Assembly: GCA_029060285.1 (NCBI GenBank) | Contig: JAIDUH010000007.1 | Span: 1-41,798 of the forward strand | Reading direction: 5' to 3' | DNA length: 41,798 nucleotides | DNA from: Muribaculaceae bacterium | GTDB lineage: Bacteria > Bacteroidota > Bacteroidia > Bacteroidales > Muribaculaceae | In this document: in pieces, positions 23,801-32,249 of the stretch | Layout: each line of letters begins with the position of its first letter | Position numbering within the stretch: the first letter of the stretch is position 1 | Notes under the pieces: generated by a model | Databases searched by the model: none | What the model was told of the DNA's origin: nothing | Seen by the model: only the letters and a program-made list of their open reading frames with translations | Translations under genes and position numbers: made by a program

Positions 23801-25123
23801 CTACACTGCCGGCAAAGTATGCCCGTTGAGCGTCCTGAATAGGTCAAGCGCATAGACATCTGTCATAGCCGAAACATGGTCTACCACTCCCTGAAGTCTC
23901 GTGTTGAGATTATCCGAGCGCACATTGTATTGATGAGGCACTTTCTCGAGAAGCAGGCGGGAGTAAGCTTTTTCAGGAGCTACTACTGCTCCTACAAGAT
24001 TCTCCATCAGGTAAGTGATGATGCGGTTGCCGGCCAGTTCAATGTCGATTACTTGAGGTGCATTATAGATTTTATTCCATGCTGTCTCGCTGCAGACGGC
24101 ATATGCTTCGCTAAGTCTTCCGGGAATATTCGCGGTCAGTGAGCCATGATAGTCTCCGGCAAGTATTTCTGTTTCATGGTCGGTGAATTCCTTGGAGCAA
24201 CCTCCTACAAGAGCTCCGATCACTTTAGATCTCATGTATCCCACTTGCTCATTAGGGTCATCAAGCCGCCTCATGGAGTCGATCATATGCAGCTGTTCTT
24301 TCTCTCCGAAAAAATTCAGCAACAGATCCTTCACTTCCGATGTAGAAAGGATCTTCAGCTTGTGGGCATCTTCAATATCCATTATTTGATAGCAGATGTC
24401 GTCGGCTGCCTCCATGAGGAAAACGAATGGATGTCGGGCATGCTTGCCGTGTTCTGTTTCCGGTATTCCGAGTTCTTCTGCCACTTGCAGATATATGTCT
24501 TCTTCAGTCTCAAAATATCCGAACTTCCCTTTCTCCCCTGCTTGCGTGGAAGCAAACGGATATTTCACCACAGATGCAAGTGCGCTGTAGGTCATGGCAT
24601 ATCCTCCCTTGCGACGCCCCTCAAACTGATGGGTGAGAAGCCGGAATGAATTGGCGTTCCCCTCAAAATGTGCAAAGTCGCTCCATTGGTGGTCGGTAAG
24701 CAGTGGCTTAAGAGCAAGCCCGGCTCCCTCGGTGAAGAAACTGGATATGGTTTTTTCTCCATTGTGGCCGAATGGGGGATTCCCAAGATCGTGGGCAAGA
24801 CAGGCTGTCGCTACAATATCGCCCATATCTCTGAGCTTTGCGGTGTCTATGTTAAACCCATGCTTGTCAATCAGAATATTGGTCACCTCATTGGCCATGG
24901 ATCGTCCTACGGATGATACCTCCAGGCTATGTGTCAACCGGTTGTGTACAAATATTGACCCAGGCAGAGGAAACACCTGGGTCTTGTTCTGAAGCCTGCG
25001 GAAGGGCGACGAGAAAATCAGCCGGTCGTAATCACGTTGGAAGTCAGAGCGGGTATGAAGTTGCGGATCGTGGTATTGTTCGAGACCAAGTCGCTTGTCG
25101 GAGATTAATTTATTCCAGTCCAT
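23801..25123 (-). CDS. dgt: Deoxyguanosinetriphosphate triphosphohydrolase-like protein
   Basis: The 440-residue HD-domain enzyme has FSSPFRRLQNKTQVFPL near the start, RLTHSLEVSSVGRSM for the first His, CLAHDLGNPPFGHNGE for the HD pair, and HPFVFLMEAADDICYQIMDIED for the downstream Asp. These are the dGTPase family motifs. It hydrolyses dGTP or other dNTPs to nucleoside and triphosphate, limiting dNTP pools. Its minus-strand -7 element lies only 4 nt before the ATG, so the mRNA may have almost no 5' leader. It is divergent from the small lipoprotein gene. Confidence 0.93.
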   Translation of the reverse strand: MDWNKLISDKRLGLEQYHDPQLHTRSDFQRDYDRLIFSSPFRRLQNKTQVFPLPGSIFVHNRLTHSLEVSSVGRSMANEVTNILIDKHGFNIDTAKLRDMGDIVATACLAHDLGNPPFGHNGEKTISSFFTEGAGLALKPLLTDHQWSDFAHFEGNANSFRLLTHQFEGRRKGGYAMTYSALASVVKYPFASTQAGEKGKFGYFETEEDIYLQVAEELGIPETEHGKHARHPFVFLMEAADDICYQIMDIEDAHKLKILSTSEVKDLLLNFFGEKEQLHMIDSMRRLDDPNEQVGYMRSKVIGALVGGCSKEFTDHETEILAGDYHGSLTANIPGRLSEAYAVCSETAWNKIYNAPQVIDIELAGNRIITYLMENLVGAVVAPEKAYSRLLLEKVPHQYNVRSDNLNTRLQGVVDHVSAMTDVYALDLFRTLNGHTLPAV

Positions 25124-25127
25124 AATG

Positions 25128-25135
25128 CAAAATTA
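25128..25135 (-). promoter_or_regulatory. -7 element just upstream of dgt
   Basis: The minus strand reads TAATTTTG, then CATT, then the ATG. With a start site 5-7 nt past the element, the transcript would begin at or next to the start codon. No matching -33 TTTG is seen. Confidence 0.5.
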
Positions 25136-25179
25136 GTGATTTTATTTGTTAAAAAATCTTTCGATATTGATTTTTTTTG

Positions 25180-25187
25180 TAATTTTG
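25180..25187 (+). promoter_or_regulatory. -7 element of the small lipoprotein gene
   Basis: TAATTTTG on the plus strand is a perfect match. It lies 70 bp upstream of the chosen ATG at 25257. The -33 region is T-rich without a clear TTTG at the right spacing. Confidence 0.5.
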
Positions 25188-25238
25188 CGGAGTTTTTCAA
25201 AATAATGTATGAACTGCATTAGTCAAAATTACTATTAT

Positions 25239-25250
25239 GGAGGAGAGAAG
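25239..25250 (+). promoter_or_regulatory. Strong ribosome binding site deciding the lipoprotein start
   Basis: GGAGGAGAGAAG ends 6 nt before ATG 25257. Such a strong Shine-Dalgarno-like run is rare in this window and supports the shorter start. Confidence 0.6.
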
Positions 25251-25256
25251 GCATGG

Positions 25257-25784
25257 ATGCTGATGTTCTCCGTTATGCTTATTGTGCTGATTTCCTGCGG
25301 TAATAAGACCCCTGGGATCTCTTTTGAATCGTCGTCGCCTGAAGAAACCCAGTTTCATGCCGACAATGATATTGCTATGACGGTATGCTCCATTGTGGAT
25401 GCTGTCAGGGTAGGGGAGAGCCTCGTCAACGACGACTATGACTTCGACGGAATCTTGACAGATGGGCAAGGTACCCCTCTTTATACCGATTTGGAAGGCA
25501 ATCCCGGAGAATGGAAAGTGCGGGTAGTGAGTCAGGATGAGGCGCTGATCAGCAATCTTCACCTTGGCGACCTTTTGACCCAAGATCTGCGCAATTATAT
25601 TCTTGGAGCCTTGAATCTCAACAATGCGGATCTCGTGACGGCCTACATCAATCCCAAGAATGAAGATGAGTTCATCTGGTTGTATGACATAGGAGATGTC
25701 AATGTATCATTTTCGGAAATCCCCACCAAATCTCCTTCCGGCCTCGAAGGCATCATAATGTCCATCTCCATCTCAAAAAAATAA
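25257..25784 (+). CDS. Hypothetical lipoprotein
   Basis: The track start at 25209 adds a poor N-terminus. The ATG at 25257 is preceded by a strong GGAGGAGAGAAGG ribosome site and opens directly on a signal sequence with lipobox LISC, so I choose it (175 residues). The mature part is acidic and contains DDYDFDGILTDGQGTPLY and later a beta-rich region. I recognise no family. It is probably anchored in the periplasm or outer membrane. The gene is alone between divergent dgt and convergent DUF2851. Confidence 0.75.
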   Translation: MLMFSVMLIVLISCGNKTPGISFESSSPEETQFHADNDIAMTVCSIVDAVRVGESLVNDDYDFDGILTDGQGTPLYTDLEGNPGEWKVRVVSQDEALISNLHLGDLLTQDLRNYILGALNLNNADLVTAYINPKNEDEFIWLYDIGDVNVSFSEIPTKSPSGLEGIIMSISISKK

Positions 25785-25806
25785 CAATCTTTCCTCCACC
25801 CCCATT

Positions 25807-25883
25807 CAATAGTTAATAGTAGATCATTGATCGCCAATCGTTAATCGTCAATCGTTAATCGTTGATCGTTAATCGTTAATCGT
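25807..25883. repeat. 7-bp repeat array running into the DUF2851 stop
   Basis: GTTAATC-type heptamers (GTTAATCGTTGATCGTTAATC and variants) fill the gap between the convergent lipoprotein and DUF2851 genes. They continue into the DUF2851 reading frame, supplying its stop codon (25869-25871) and the last codons. The array is closely related to that at 23660-23798. Confidence 0.75.
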
Positions 25884-27155
25884 TGCCCTAAGCACTTGAT
25901 GGCCGAATCGGCAGCGCAGGCACTCATGTCGGTCGCAATATTCTTTCCTGAGATGTATCAGGGCCTGTGAAGTCCCTGCGTCTTTAGGCTTGAATCCCAA
26001 ATGTTGCCAGTTTCTGATTATTGCATTTTGCTCTGGAGGTAGACCTGTCAGAAGCGCTATGGCAGCTTCTTTTAGTTCATGGTCTGAGTGTATCAGGGCG
26101 TGGGCATATAGAAGAGGCGCTCCTACATTTATCAGCAAGATGTTGATGCTCCCCTCTGATAGGGAAGGAGGGTTTGCATCCGTCTGTGCATCACTTCCGA
26201 ATGTCAGGCGTCTGCTCCAATATGGATCCACCTTCCATTTGAAAAGAGGTCGCAGCTTGTCTTCATCCCCCTTGGTATCCAATATGCGTTTGAAAAGGTC
26301 AGGAGTTTCTGCAAAGGCTTTCGCTAAAAGGGCAATCCTTCTGTATGGAAGGTTTTGGGGTCTTGTCCTTGCGAATTTCCATGAAGCTTTCGGGATAGGA
26401 TGCAGCGAGTATTTGCGGGATAGGAATTGATATTCCCTGCACATCACCTGATATCTCATGTCCCCTCTATGCAGCATAGGGTCAAGAAGTCCGGCCTGGC
26501 CGAAGAATATCGCCTCCATTTGCAATATGTTGTCTGAATGTCGGCGAAGATGATTGAGGTTGATGCTTTCGGCAAGCATCTCGAAAGGTATGGCATTAAG
26601 CCCGAATCCAAGAGCTCGTGCCAGCGTCTTGAAGCACGCCCGGTTCCAGTCTCCGTTAGTCGTCCTCAGGATTTCTTCGATTCGTGCTGCCTTATGCTGA
26701 AGTCGCTCTATGGTCAGAGTCTCAATCCAGTCCGATCGTCTGAGAGAGTCCACCTTGTGCAGCTCTTGCGAACATCTTATCTCTGGAGTGCCGCCGGTCA
26801 GATAAGCGAAAGTCTTGTAGAAATTTTCCGGAAGGGTCACTTTCATTTGGGCTATCTCTGTGCCGTCTTTTCTCCTTATTCGAGTGTCGCTGGAAGCCAC
26901 CACATGGAGGATGACATTGTCATAGGCAGGGTCATTGTCATGTCCGTGGCGATGCCAGTCTGATGCCCTCATATGGATTTCGATATTCCCTGCCCAGGTC
27001 TTGCCTTCGATCTTGACCTTCGCGTTGAAGAAGTCCGGACCCGAGTCTTTGTTCAGGATCCCCGGATCTATCACTCTGACTCTTTCCCCGCTCTCAAGCA
27101 GGAAAGGAAGCCCCAGCATCCGGTTTGACCATAACAGTTGGAATATCTCTTCCAT
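25869..27155 (-). CDS. DUF2851 family protein
   Basis: The 428-residue protein begins EEIFQLLWSNRML and has DPGILNKDSGPDFFNAKVKI, WAGNIEIHMRASDWHRHGHD and a C-terminal CDRHECLRCRFG motif, which is the DUF2851 pattern restricted largely to Bacteroidetes. The N-terminal GPDF...EIH arrangement resembles a PD-(D/E)XK-like core, so nuclease ancestry is possible, but activity is unproven. The last four residues (TIND) and the stop derive from the 7-bp repeat. It lies 3 nt downstream of the outer-membrane-like gene on the same strand. Confidence 0.88.
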   Translation of the reverse strand: MEEIFQLLWSNRMLGLPFLLESGERVRVIDPGILNKDSGPDFFNAKVKIEGKTWAGNIEIHMRASDWHRHGHDNDPAYDNVILHVVASSDTRIRRKDGTEIAQMKVTLPENFYKTFAYLTGGTPEIRCSQELHKVDSLRRSDWIETLTIERLQHKAARIEEILRTTNGDWNRACFKTLARALGFGLNAIPFEMLAESINLNHLRRHSDNILQMEAIFFGQAGLLDPMLHRGDMRYQVMCREYQFLSRKYSLHPIPKASWKFARTRPQNLPYRRIALLAKAFAETPDLFKRILDTKGDEDKLRPLFKWKVDPYWSRRLTFGSDAQTDANPPSLSEGSINILLINVGAPLLYAHALIHSDHELKEAAIALLTGLPPEQNAIIRNWQHLGFKPKDAGTSQALIHLRKEYCDRHECLRCRFGHQVLRATIND

Positions 27156-27158
27156 TGG

Positions 27159-28181
27159 TCAGAAGCGGTAGGAGATGCGGAAGTCAATCGTCGGAAAGAC
27201 CGGAACGGCCCTCATAAGGTCCATATATGATCCCACCTTGCCTCGGAGGTCTATGAGGTCATTGAGCACTGTGCCGTCGTGTGTGGTCACTTTAGGCACT
27301 CCTCCCCAGAATTGCACTCCGGCGTCAAAAGATGCTTGCCATTTCCCGTCAGGGCTCAATGCCCCTCCATATCCGAATCCGATGTAGGGGCGGAATCTGT
27401 TCACTTTGGCTTTAGCGCTGACAGTCCCGTCTTTGTCCGGCATCATCATATATGGAGAGCCGTCTTTGTAGTCTCCTACATGCACTCCAAGTTGTCCGAG
27501 TTCAAGCATCTTTTCTGTCAGAATGTCGGCTACTTCTGGATCGAGGTAGATGCTGCCGAATATCGGTTCGTCAATTATCTGGTCCTTGAAATCCGGTGAT
27601 GTTATCCCCTTGTAAAGTCGGTCATACATATTGAGGGCAAGCAGTGATGGCATTTCCGACATTACGTTGATGCTTTTCCCTACACAGTTGCCGCCTACGA
27701 AAAATCCGGCGGTGAAGTGCCAGTGACGGTTGTTTTTGAAAGGATATACGTCTACGAGAAGCCGGAATGTGGTCATTGTCGGCTTGGAGTCCATCTTGAT
27801 CTCCTTGTCGATTGTCATTCCGCTCATCCGGTACATGATATCCTGTATCCTGTCAAACTTGTTGTTGATTTGGCCGTCGACGTAGCTTTCCAGCCCGAAA
27901 GTCATGGGAATGGAGAATTGAGGCATCCAGTCCACCCCTGCTCGTAGCTTTGTCCATTCTGTCATAGGGGATGCAACTTCCAGTCCCAGGCCCGTAGTCC
28001 CTATGTTGGCAGCTATCTCTATCGTGTTGAATACTCCGTGCTCGTTCATCTTGTCGGCGAGTATACGGATGCGGTTTGGATATTCTTTATCCTCGCCGTG
28101 GGTGGAGTTTGAAAGTTGTGCGGAGGAGGAAATTGGTATCATTGCAAACGCAATGGCAATAAGCTTTGCTAAATATTTCAT
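27159..28181 (-). CDS. Putative outer-membrane beta-barrel protein
   Basis: From the ATG at 28181 the product is 340 residues with a clean signal peptide (KLIAIAFAMIPISSSAQ). The track start at 28283 adds 34 residues unlike a signal sequence and overlaps the promoter. The mature part has alternating hydrophobic strands, several GFGYGG and AGVDWMP-type turns and a C-terminal aromatic residue (DFRISYRF), typical of Bacteroidetes outer-membrane barrels. I recognise no specific family. It is followed by DUF2851 after 3 nt, so the two are one operon. Confidence 0.7.
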   Translation of the reverse strand: MKYLAKLIAIAFAMIPISSSAQLSNSTHGEDKEYPNRIRILADKMNEHGVFNTIEIAANIGTTGLGLEVASPMTEWTKLRAGVDWMPQFSIPMTFGLESYVDGQINNKFDRIQDIMYRMSGMTIDKEIKMDSKPTMTTFRLLVDVYPFKNNRHWHFTAGFFVGGNCVGKSINVMSEMPSLLALNMYDRLYKGITSPDFKDQIIDEPIFGSIYLDPEVADILTEKMLELGQLGVHVGDYKDGSPYMMMPDKDGTVSAKAKVNRFRPYIGFGYGGALSPDGKWQASFDAGVQFWGGVPKVTTHDGTVLNDLIDLRGKVGSYMDLMRAVPVFPTIDFRISYRF

Positions 28182-28224
28182 AGTTTTTGTCGTTTTCAAA
28201 TTATGTGACTTAAGAATCGCATCG

Positions 28225-28232
28225 CAAAAATA
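28225..28232 (-). promoter_or_regulatory. -7 element of the barrel/DUF2851 operon
   Basis: The minus strand reads TATTTTTG, matching TAnnTTTG, 43 bp upstream of the chosen ATG at 28181. Its position inside the longer track ORF supports the shorter start. No clear -33 box is seen. Confidence 0.5.
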
Positions 28233-28447
28233 GCAAATTATTTTGAAAGAATCCGCGAATTGTCTATAAAATTTCATTTCCATTGAATATTTTTGTCAAT
28301 AAATGTGTTTTATATAAAAGATATAAGAATCTCAACAGTTAAAAAGCATAATCAAAGGCATAGTAAAAAACATAATATTATAAATGCATTATTTGTCGGT
28401 TACCATCGACGAATCATTATGGATTATGAATTATGCATCATTAAAAA

Positions 28448-29377
28448 ATGAAAGATTATAAAAGAAAAAATATCGGAAAGGGTGGATGGGAACCAGACCG
28501 TATTCTGCGTCGGCAAAATAAAGGCGACGCAGAAGTGAAGCTCATGGAGTTTATGTCAGCGTCTCTTCCGGATGCAAAGCGGTCTGACATTAAGAAATGG
28601 CTTAAATTTGGTCACTTTGCGGTAAATGGCGTGGTGACTACGGCTTTTGACGCTCCTGTCTCTCCGGAAGGTGTAGTGGAACTTAACCTCACACGTCCTT
28701 TCGTGGTCTTCAGTCATCCTCGTCTTAAGATCGTTTACGAAGATGATGATATAATAGTGGTCGATAAAGGCTATGGCTTGCTTTCGGTAGGCACTGAATC
28801 TTCTAAGAGAAGCAACGTGGAGACTGCCTACAGCATACTCCGCGATTACGTGAAGTCCATACATCCTTCTAATAAGATATTCATAGTGCATCGTCTCGAC
28901 CGCGACACATCCGGCTTGATGGTGTTCGCCAAGAATGTAGAGGCTAAGGAAGCTCTTCAGCATAATTGGAACAATATGGTGCTCGAACGCAAGTATGTCG
29001 CCCTTCTTGATGGAGAGCTGTCTCCGGAGTCGGGTGAAATTCGTAGTCATCTTGCTGAGACCTCTCAGCATGAGGTCTATTCCACTGACGATGAATTTGA
29101 AGGGAAACTCGCTGTGACCCGCTATAAGGTCCGCCGTAAGGGTAAGGGACACACGCTTGCCGAGTTTTCACTCGACACCGGGCGGAAAAATCAGATACGT
29201 GTCCATGCCCGCGACCTTGGATGCCCTATTACCGGCGACAAGAAGTATGGCAACGGTTCTGGTCCTCTTCATCGGCTTGCCTTGCATGCCGAGACTTTGC
29301 GTTTTGCCCATCCTGTCACCCGGCATGATATGAATTTCACAAGTCCCGTACCCTCTCAATTTTATAAATATGTCTAA
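28448..29377 (+). CDS. RluA-family pseudouridine synthase with S4 domain
   Basis: The 309-residue protein has an S4-like RNA-binding region (about 28-90) and a catalytic domain with HRLDRDTSGLMVFAK carrying the catalytic Asp near residue 143, then GRKNQIRVH and ITGDKKYG. It isomerises uridine to pseudouridine in rRNA or tRNA; the exact position cannot be told from sequence. A short basic N-terminal tail precedes the S4 domain. Its stop overlaps the next gene by 8 nt. Confidence 0.93.
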   Translation: MKDYKRKNIGKGGWEPDRILRRQNKGDAEVKLMEFMSASLPDAKRSDIKKWLKFGHFAVNGVVTTAFDAPVSPEGVVELNLTRPFVVFSHPRLKIVYEDDDIIVVDKGYGLLSVGTESSKRSNVETAYSILRDYVKSIHPSNKIFIVHRLDRDTSGLMVFAKNVEAKEALQHNWNNMVLERKYVALLDGELSPESGEIRSHLAETSQHEVYSTDDEFEGKLAVTRYKVRRKGKGHTLAEFSLDTGRKNQIRVHARDLGCPITGDKKYGNGSGPLHRLALHAETLRFAHPVTRHDMNFTSPVPSQFYKYV

Positions 29378-30167
29378 TCACTTTGATTATATGCCAAAGC
29401 CCGACGGTTGGACGCCTCCGGAAGAAAATGTCCGGTCCGAGGTGGAGGAGGCTGAAGCAGTGGCGCCTGTTGCTGAGGCTGTAGCTGTTGAAGAGAATCT
29501 CGCCAAGCCTGTTTCTGACGTCCCCGTGCAGCCGGAAGACAATACTCCGTTGGAGCGTTTCGTCACTTTATGTGCCAATATCATATCATGGGTCTTCGTG
29601 CCTCTCCTTATGCCGGTCTATGGTATCATATTGATCTTTTCCTTGTCATTCCTGTCATTCGCACCATTCCATACAAAGCTTGTTTTCACGCTGATTGTGT
29701 TTGGTGCCAACTTCATAGTCCCCATGCTCCTTGTCCTTCTCCTCAAGAAGTTGAAGATGATAGAGGATATCGGGCTTAATGGCCGTCGTGAGCGTCTCAT
29801 ACCGTATATTATCACTATCATCTGTCTCTCAGGCACCGGGCTGTTTCTCTATCTGAAGATGGCTCCATTGTGGGTGGCGATGTTCTATGCCGGAGGAGCG
29901 TTGGCGGCACTCATTAATTTGTTGGTCAACTTCCGTTGGAAGATCAGTGCGCATGCTGCCGGCATGGCTGGAGTGGTGGCAATGCTCATACAGGTGATAA
30001 AGGAAGGTCCTTCGTCACAGGGCATGGAATGGTGGATAGTGGGAGCTATCATCACTGCCGGACTGCTCGGCAGTTCCCGCATATGGCTGGGACGCCACAC
30101 TCTCATGCAGGTCCTTGCAGGTACGGCCGTAGGTTTCCTGTGCGTCTGGACCCTCTCCCTGATCTGA
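29370..30167 (+). CDS. PAP2-like integral membrane protein with degenerate active site
   Basis: The 265-residue protein has an acidic, Ala/Val/Glu-rich N-terminal tail (about 1-65) and six hydrophobic segments. Late motifs recall the PAP2 phosphatase superfamily: WKISAHAAGMAG in place of PSGH, and SSRIWLGRHTLMQVLAG in place of SRxxxxxHxxxD. The final Asp is Gln here, and the KxxxxxxRP motif is not obvious, so the catalytic set is incomplete. It may be an inactive or divergent relative. It overlaps the pseudouridine synthase gene by 8 nt and is likely translationally coupled. Confidence 0.7.
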   Translation: MSNHFDYMPKPDGWTPPEENVRSEVEEAEAVAPVAEAVAVEENLAKPVSDVPVQPEDNTPLERFVTLCANIISWVFVPLLMPVYGIILIFSLSFLSFAPFHTKLVFTLIVFGANFIVPMLLVLLLKKLKMIEDIGLNGRRERLIPYIITIICLSGTGLFLYLKMAPLWVAMFYAGGALAALINLLVNFRWKISAHAAGMAGVVAMLIQVIKEGPSSQGMEWWIVGAIITAGLLGSSRIWLGRHTLMQVLAGTAVGFLCVWTLSLI

Positions 30168-30274
30168 GACTCTGCGAGCCCTCTGCCATTCTGCGTAAGA
30201 TAATATGTGCGTGAGATAAAATAAGTGTGTGAGATTTTCAGTACTCGCGAAATTGAATTATTAATTATTAAAGA

Positions 30275-30306
30275 TTTGTCTGTTTGGGAATTTTTTATTA
30301 ACTTCG
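30275..30306 (+). promoter_or_regulatory. Promoter of DUF3467-cysS
   Basis: TTTG at 30275-30278, a 20-bp spacer and TAACTTCG at 30299-30306 match the Bacteroidetes promoter with one change in the -7 box. The 5' UTR is about 80 nt. Confidence 0.6.
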
Positions 30307-30391
30307 CATCTTGCAATGCGGCTTGTACCTGTTCTTGTGGTTCGCATTGATAGTTCATAGTTAATAATTAATAATTTATAGTTAGATAAAA

Positions 30392-30691
30392 ATGGCACAA
30401 GAAAACCAAAACCAAAATCAGCTCCAGATCCAGCTCCGTCCCGAAGTGGCAGATGGCAAATACTCCAACCTCGCTATGATCGGCCATGGCCCCAATGAGT
30501 TCCTCATCGACTTTATATTTGCAGCTCCGGGCATGCCGCAGGCTCCCGTTGTCAGCCGTGTCATCATGAGCCCTGAAAATGCAAAGCAGCTCCTGCGTGC
30601 TCTCAACGAGAATGTGCAGAAATATGAAGCTAACTTCGGTGTCATCTCTCCTCGTCGTCCTGGTCAGAACCCCAACTTCAGCAATAACTGA
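30392..30691 (+). CDS. DUF3467 family protein
   Basis: The 99-residue protein has a Gln/Asn-rich start and the core [18 protein letters not shown] followed by [18 protein letters not shown], which is the DUF3467 pattern. Members are small, conserved cytoplasmic proteins of unknown function across Bacteroidetes. The stop codon overlaps the cysS start (TGATG), so translation of cysS is probably coupled to it. Confidence 0.9.
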   Translation: MAQENQNQNQLQIQLRPEVADGKYSNLAMIGHGPNEFLIDFIFAAPGMPQAPVVSRVIMSPENAKQLLRALNENVQKYEANFGVISPRRPGQNPNFSNN

Positions 30692-32163
30692 TGCTCTACA
30701 TCTATAACACCCTGTCCCGCATCAAGCAGCCGTTCAAGCCCATCCACGAAGGGCATGTCGGCATGTATGTATGTGGCCCTACTGTATATGGCGACGCGCA
30801 TCTTGGGCATGCACGTCCCGCCATTACATTCGACATACTCTTCCGCTATCTGAAGCATCTCGGTTATAAGGTGCGTTATGTGCGCAACATCACCGATGTC
30901 GGCCACCTTGAGCATGATGCAGATTCCGGCGAAGACAAGATTGCTAAAAAGGCGCGCCTTGAGCAATTGGAGCCGATGGAAGTGGTGCAATATTATCTCA
31001 ACCGTTACCATCATGATATGGAAGCTCTTAATGTGCTTCCCCCAAGCATTGAGCCTCATGCTTCGGGCCATATCATTGAGCAAATCGAATATATAAAGAA
31101 GATACTTGAGGCCGGGTATGCTTATGAAAGCCAAGGCTCTGTATATTTCGACGTTGCAAAATACAACAAAGACCATCATTACGGCAAGTTGTCAGGACGC
31201 AATATCGATGATCTCCTGTCTACTACCCGCGAACTTGACGGACAGGACGAAAAACGCAACCCTCTTGATTTCGCACTCTGGAAGAAAGCCGCTCCCGAGC
31301 ATATCATGCACTGGCCATCTCCTTGGAGTGAAGGTTTCCCCGGGTGGCATCTCGAATGTTCCACTATGGGTGAGAAGTATCTCGGAGAGGAATTTGACAT
31401 ACACGGTGGCGGCATGGACCTCATGTTCCCCCACCATGAGTGCGAGATAGCTCAGAGTGTGGCGGCAAAAGGTCACGACACTGTCCGCTATTGGATGCAC
31501 AACAACATGATCACCATCGCCGGAAAGAAGATGGGCAAGAGCTACAATAATTTCATCACTCTTGAGCAGTTCTTCAAAGGAGAGCACCCATTGCTCACGC
31601 GTCCATACTCCCCTATGGTCATCCGTTTCTTCATCCTGCAGGCGCAGTATCGCAGCACAGTGGATTTCTCCGACGCGGCCCTTGAGGCGGCAGACAAGGC
31701 TCTTCAGAAGATGCTTGATGGGTATCGCCGTCTGCAAGCTCTCGTGCCGGCGGAAAAGTCGAGCGTGGAGCTGCCTGATTTCGCCGCAAAGTGCTATGAA
31801 GCAATGGACGACGACCTCAATACACCGATGGTGATTGCCGAACTCTTCGAAGCCAGCCGCTACATCAATCAGGCTACCGACGGCCAGATTTCCCTCGACG
31901 AAGCCGACATCAAGAAGCTGAAGGATCTCTTCAATACCTTCCTTATCGACCTGCTTGGCATTCGTGTTGAGTCAGCTGCCGGCGAATCTGACTCAAAGGC
32001 CACAAAAGCCTTTGAAGGGGCAGTCGATCTGTTGATGGATGTCCGCAAAAACGCAAAGGCAGCCAAAGACTGGGCCACCAGCGACTTCATCCGCGACCGC
32101 CTTGCCGCCCTCGGCTTCGACGTAAAAGACACCAAGAACGGCGTCGAATGGAAAATCAAATGA
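30691..32163 (+). CDS. cysS: Cysteinyl-tRNA synthetase
   Basis: The 490-residue enzyme charges tRNA-Cys. It has [18 protein letters not shown], which carries a zinc-ligand Cys and the HIGH-type motif, and later WHLECSTM and HHECEIAQ with further zinc ligands. [10 protein letters not shown] is in the KMSKS position, with Gly for Ser as in some Bacteroidetes enzymes. Helical DALR-type and C-terminal regions follow. The length is normal. The ATG overlaps the DUF3467 stop by 1 nt. Confidence 0.97.
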   Translation: MLYIYNTLSRIKQPFKPIHEGHVGMYVCGPTVYGDAHLGHARPAITFDILFRYLKHLGYKVRYVRNITDVGHLEHDADSGEDKIAKKARLEQLEPMEVVQYYLNRYHHDMEALNVLPPSIEPHASGHIIEQIEYIKKILEAGYAYESQGSVYFDVAKYNKDHHYGKLSGRNIDDLLSTTRELDGQDEKRNPLDFALWKKAAPEHIMHWPSPWSEGFPGWHLECSTMGEKYLGEEFDIHGGGMDLMFPHHECEIAQSVAAKGHDTVRYWMHNNMITIAGKKMGKSYNNFITLEQFFKGEHPLLTRPYSPMVIRFFILQAQYRSTVDFSDAALEAADKALQKMLDGYRRLQALVPAEKSSVELPDFAAKCYEAMDDDLNTPMVIAELFEASRYINQATDGQISLDEADIKKLKDLFNTFLIDLLGIRVESAAGESDSKATKAFEGAVDLLMDVRKNAKAAKDWATSDFIRDRLAALGFDVKDTKNGVEWKIK

Positions 32164-32243
32164 TAATTTAGAATTTAGAATTTAGAATTGGTCGTTTGTC
32201 TTTCGATTTTCGAAATTCAGCATTATTCTAAATTCTAAATTAT
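32163..32243. repeat. 19-bp perfect inverted repeat between cysS and ispG
   Basis: ATAATTTAGAATTTAGAAT at 32163-32181 is perfectly complementary to 32225-32243, with a 43-nt loop. The arms are themselves built of 8-bp AATTTAGA repeats. The right arm ends 6 nt before the ispG ATG, so in RNA the stem would cover the ribosome-binding region. It has no U-run terminator character. Confidence 0.8.
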
Positions 32244-32249
32244 ACGGAT

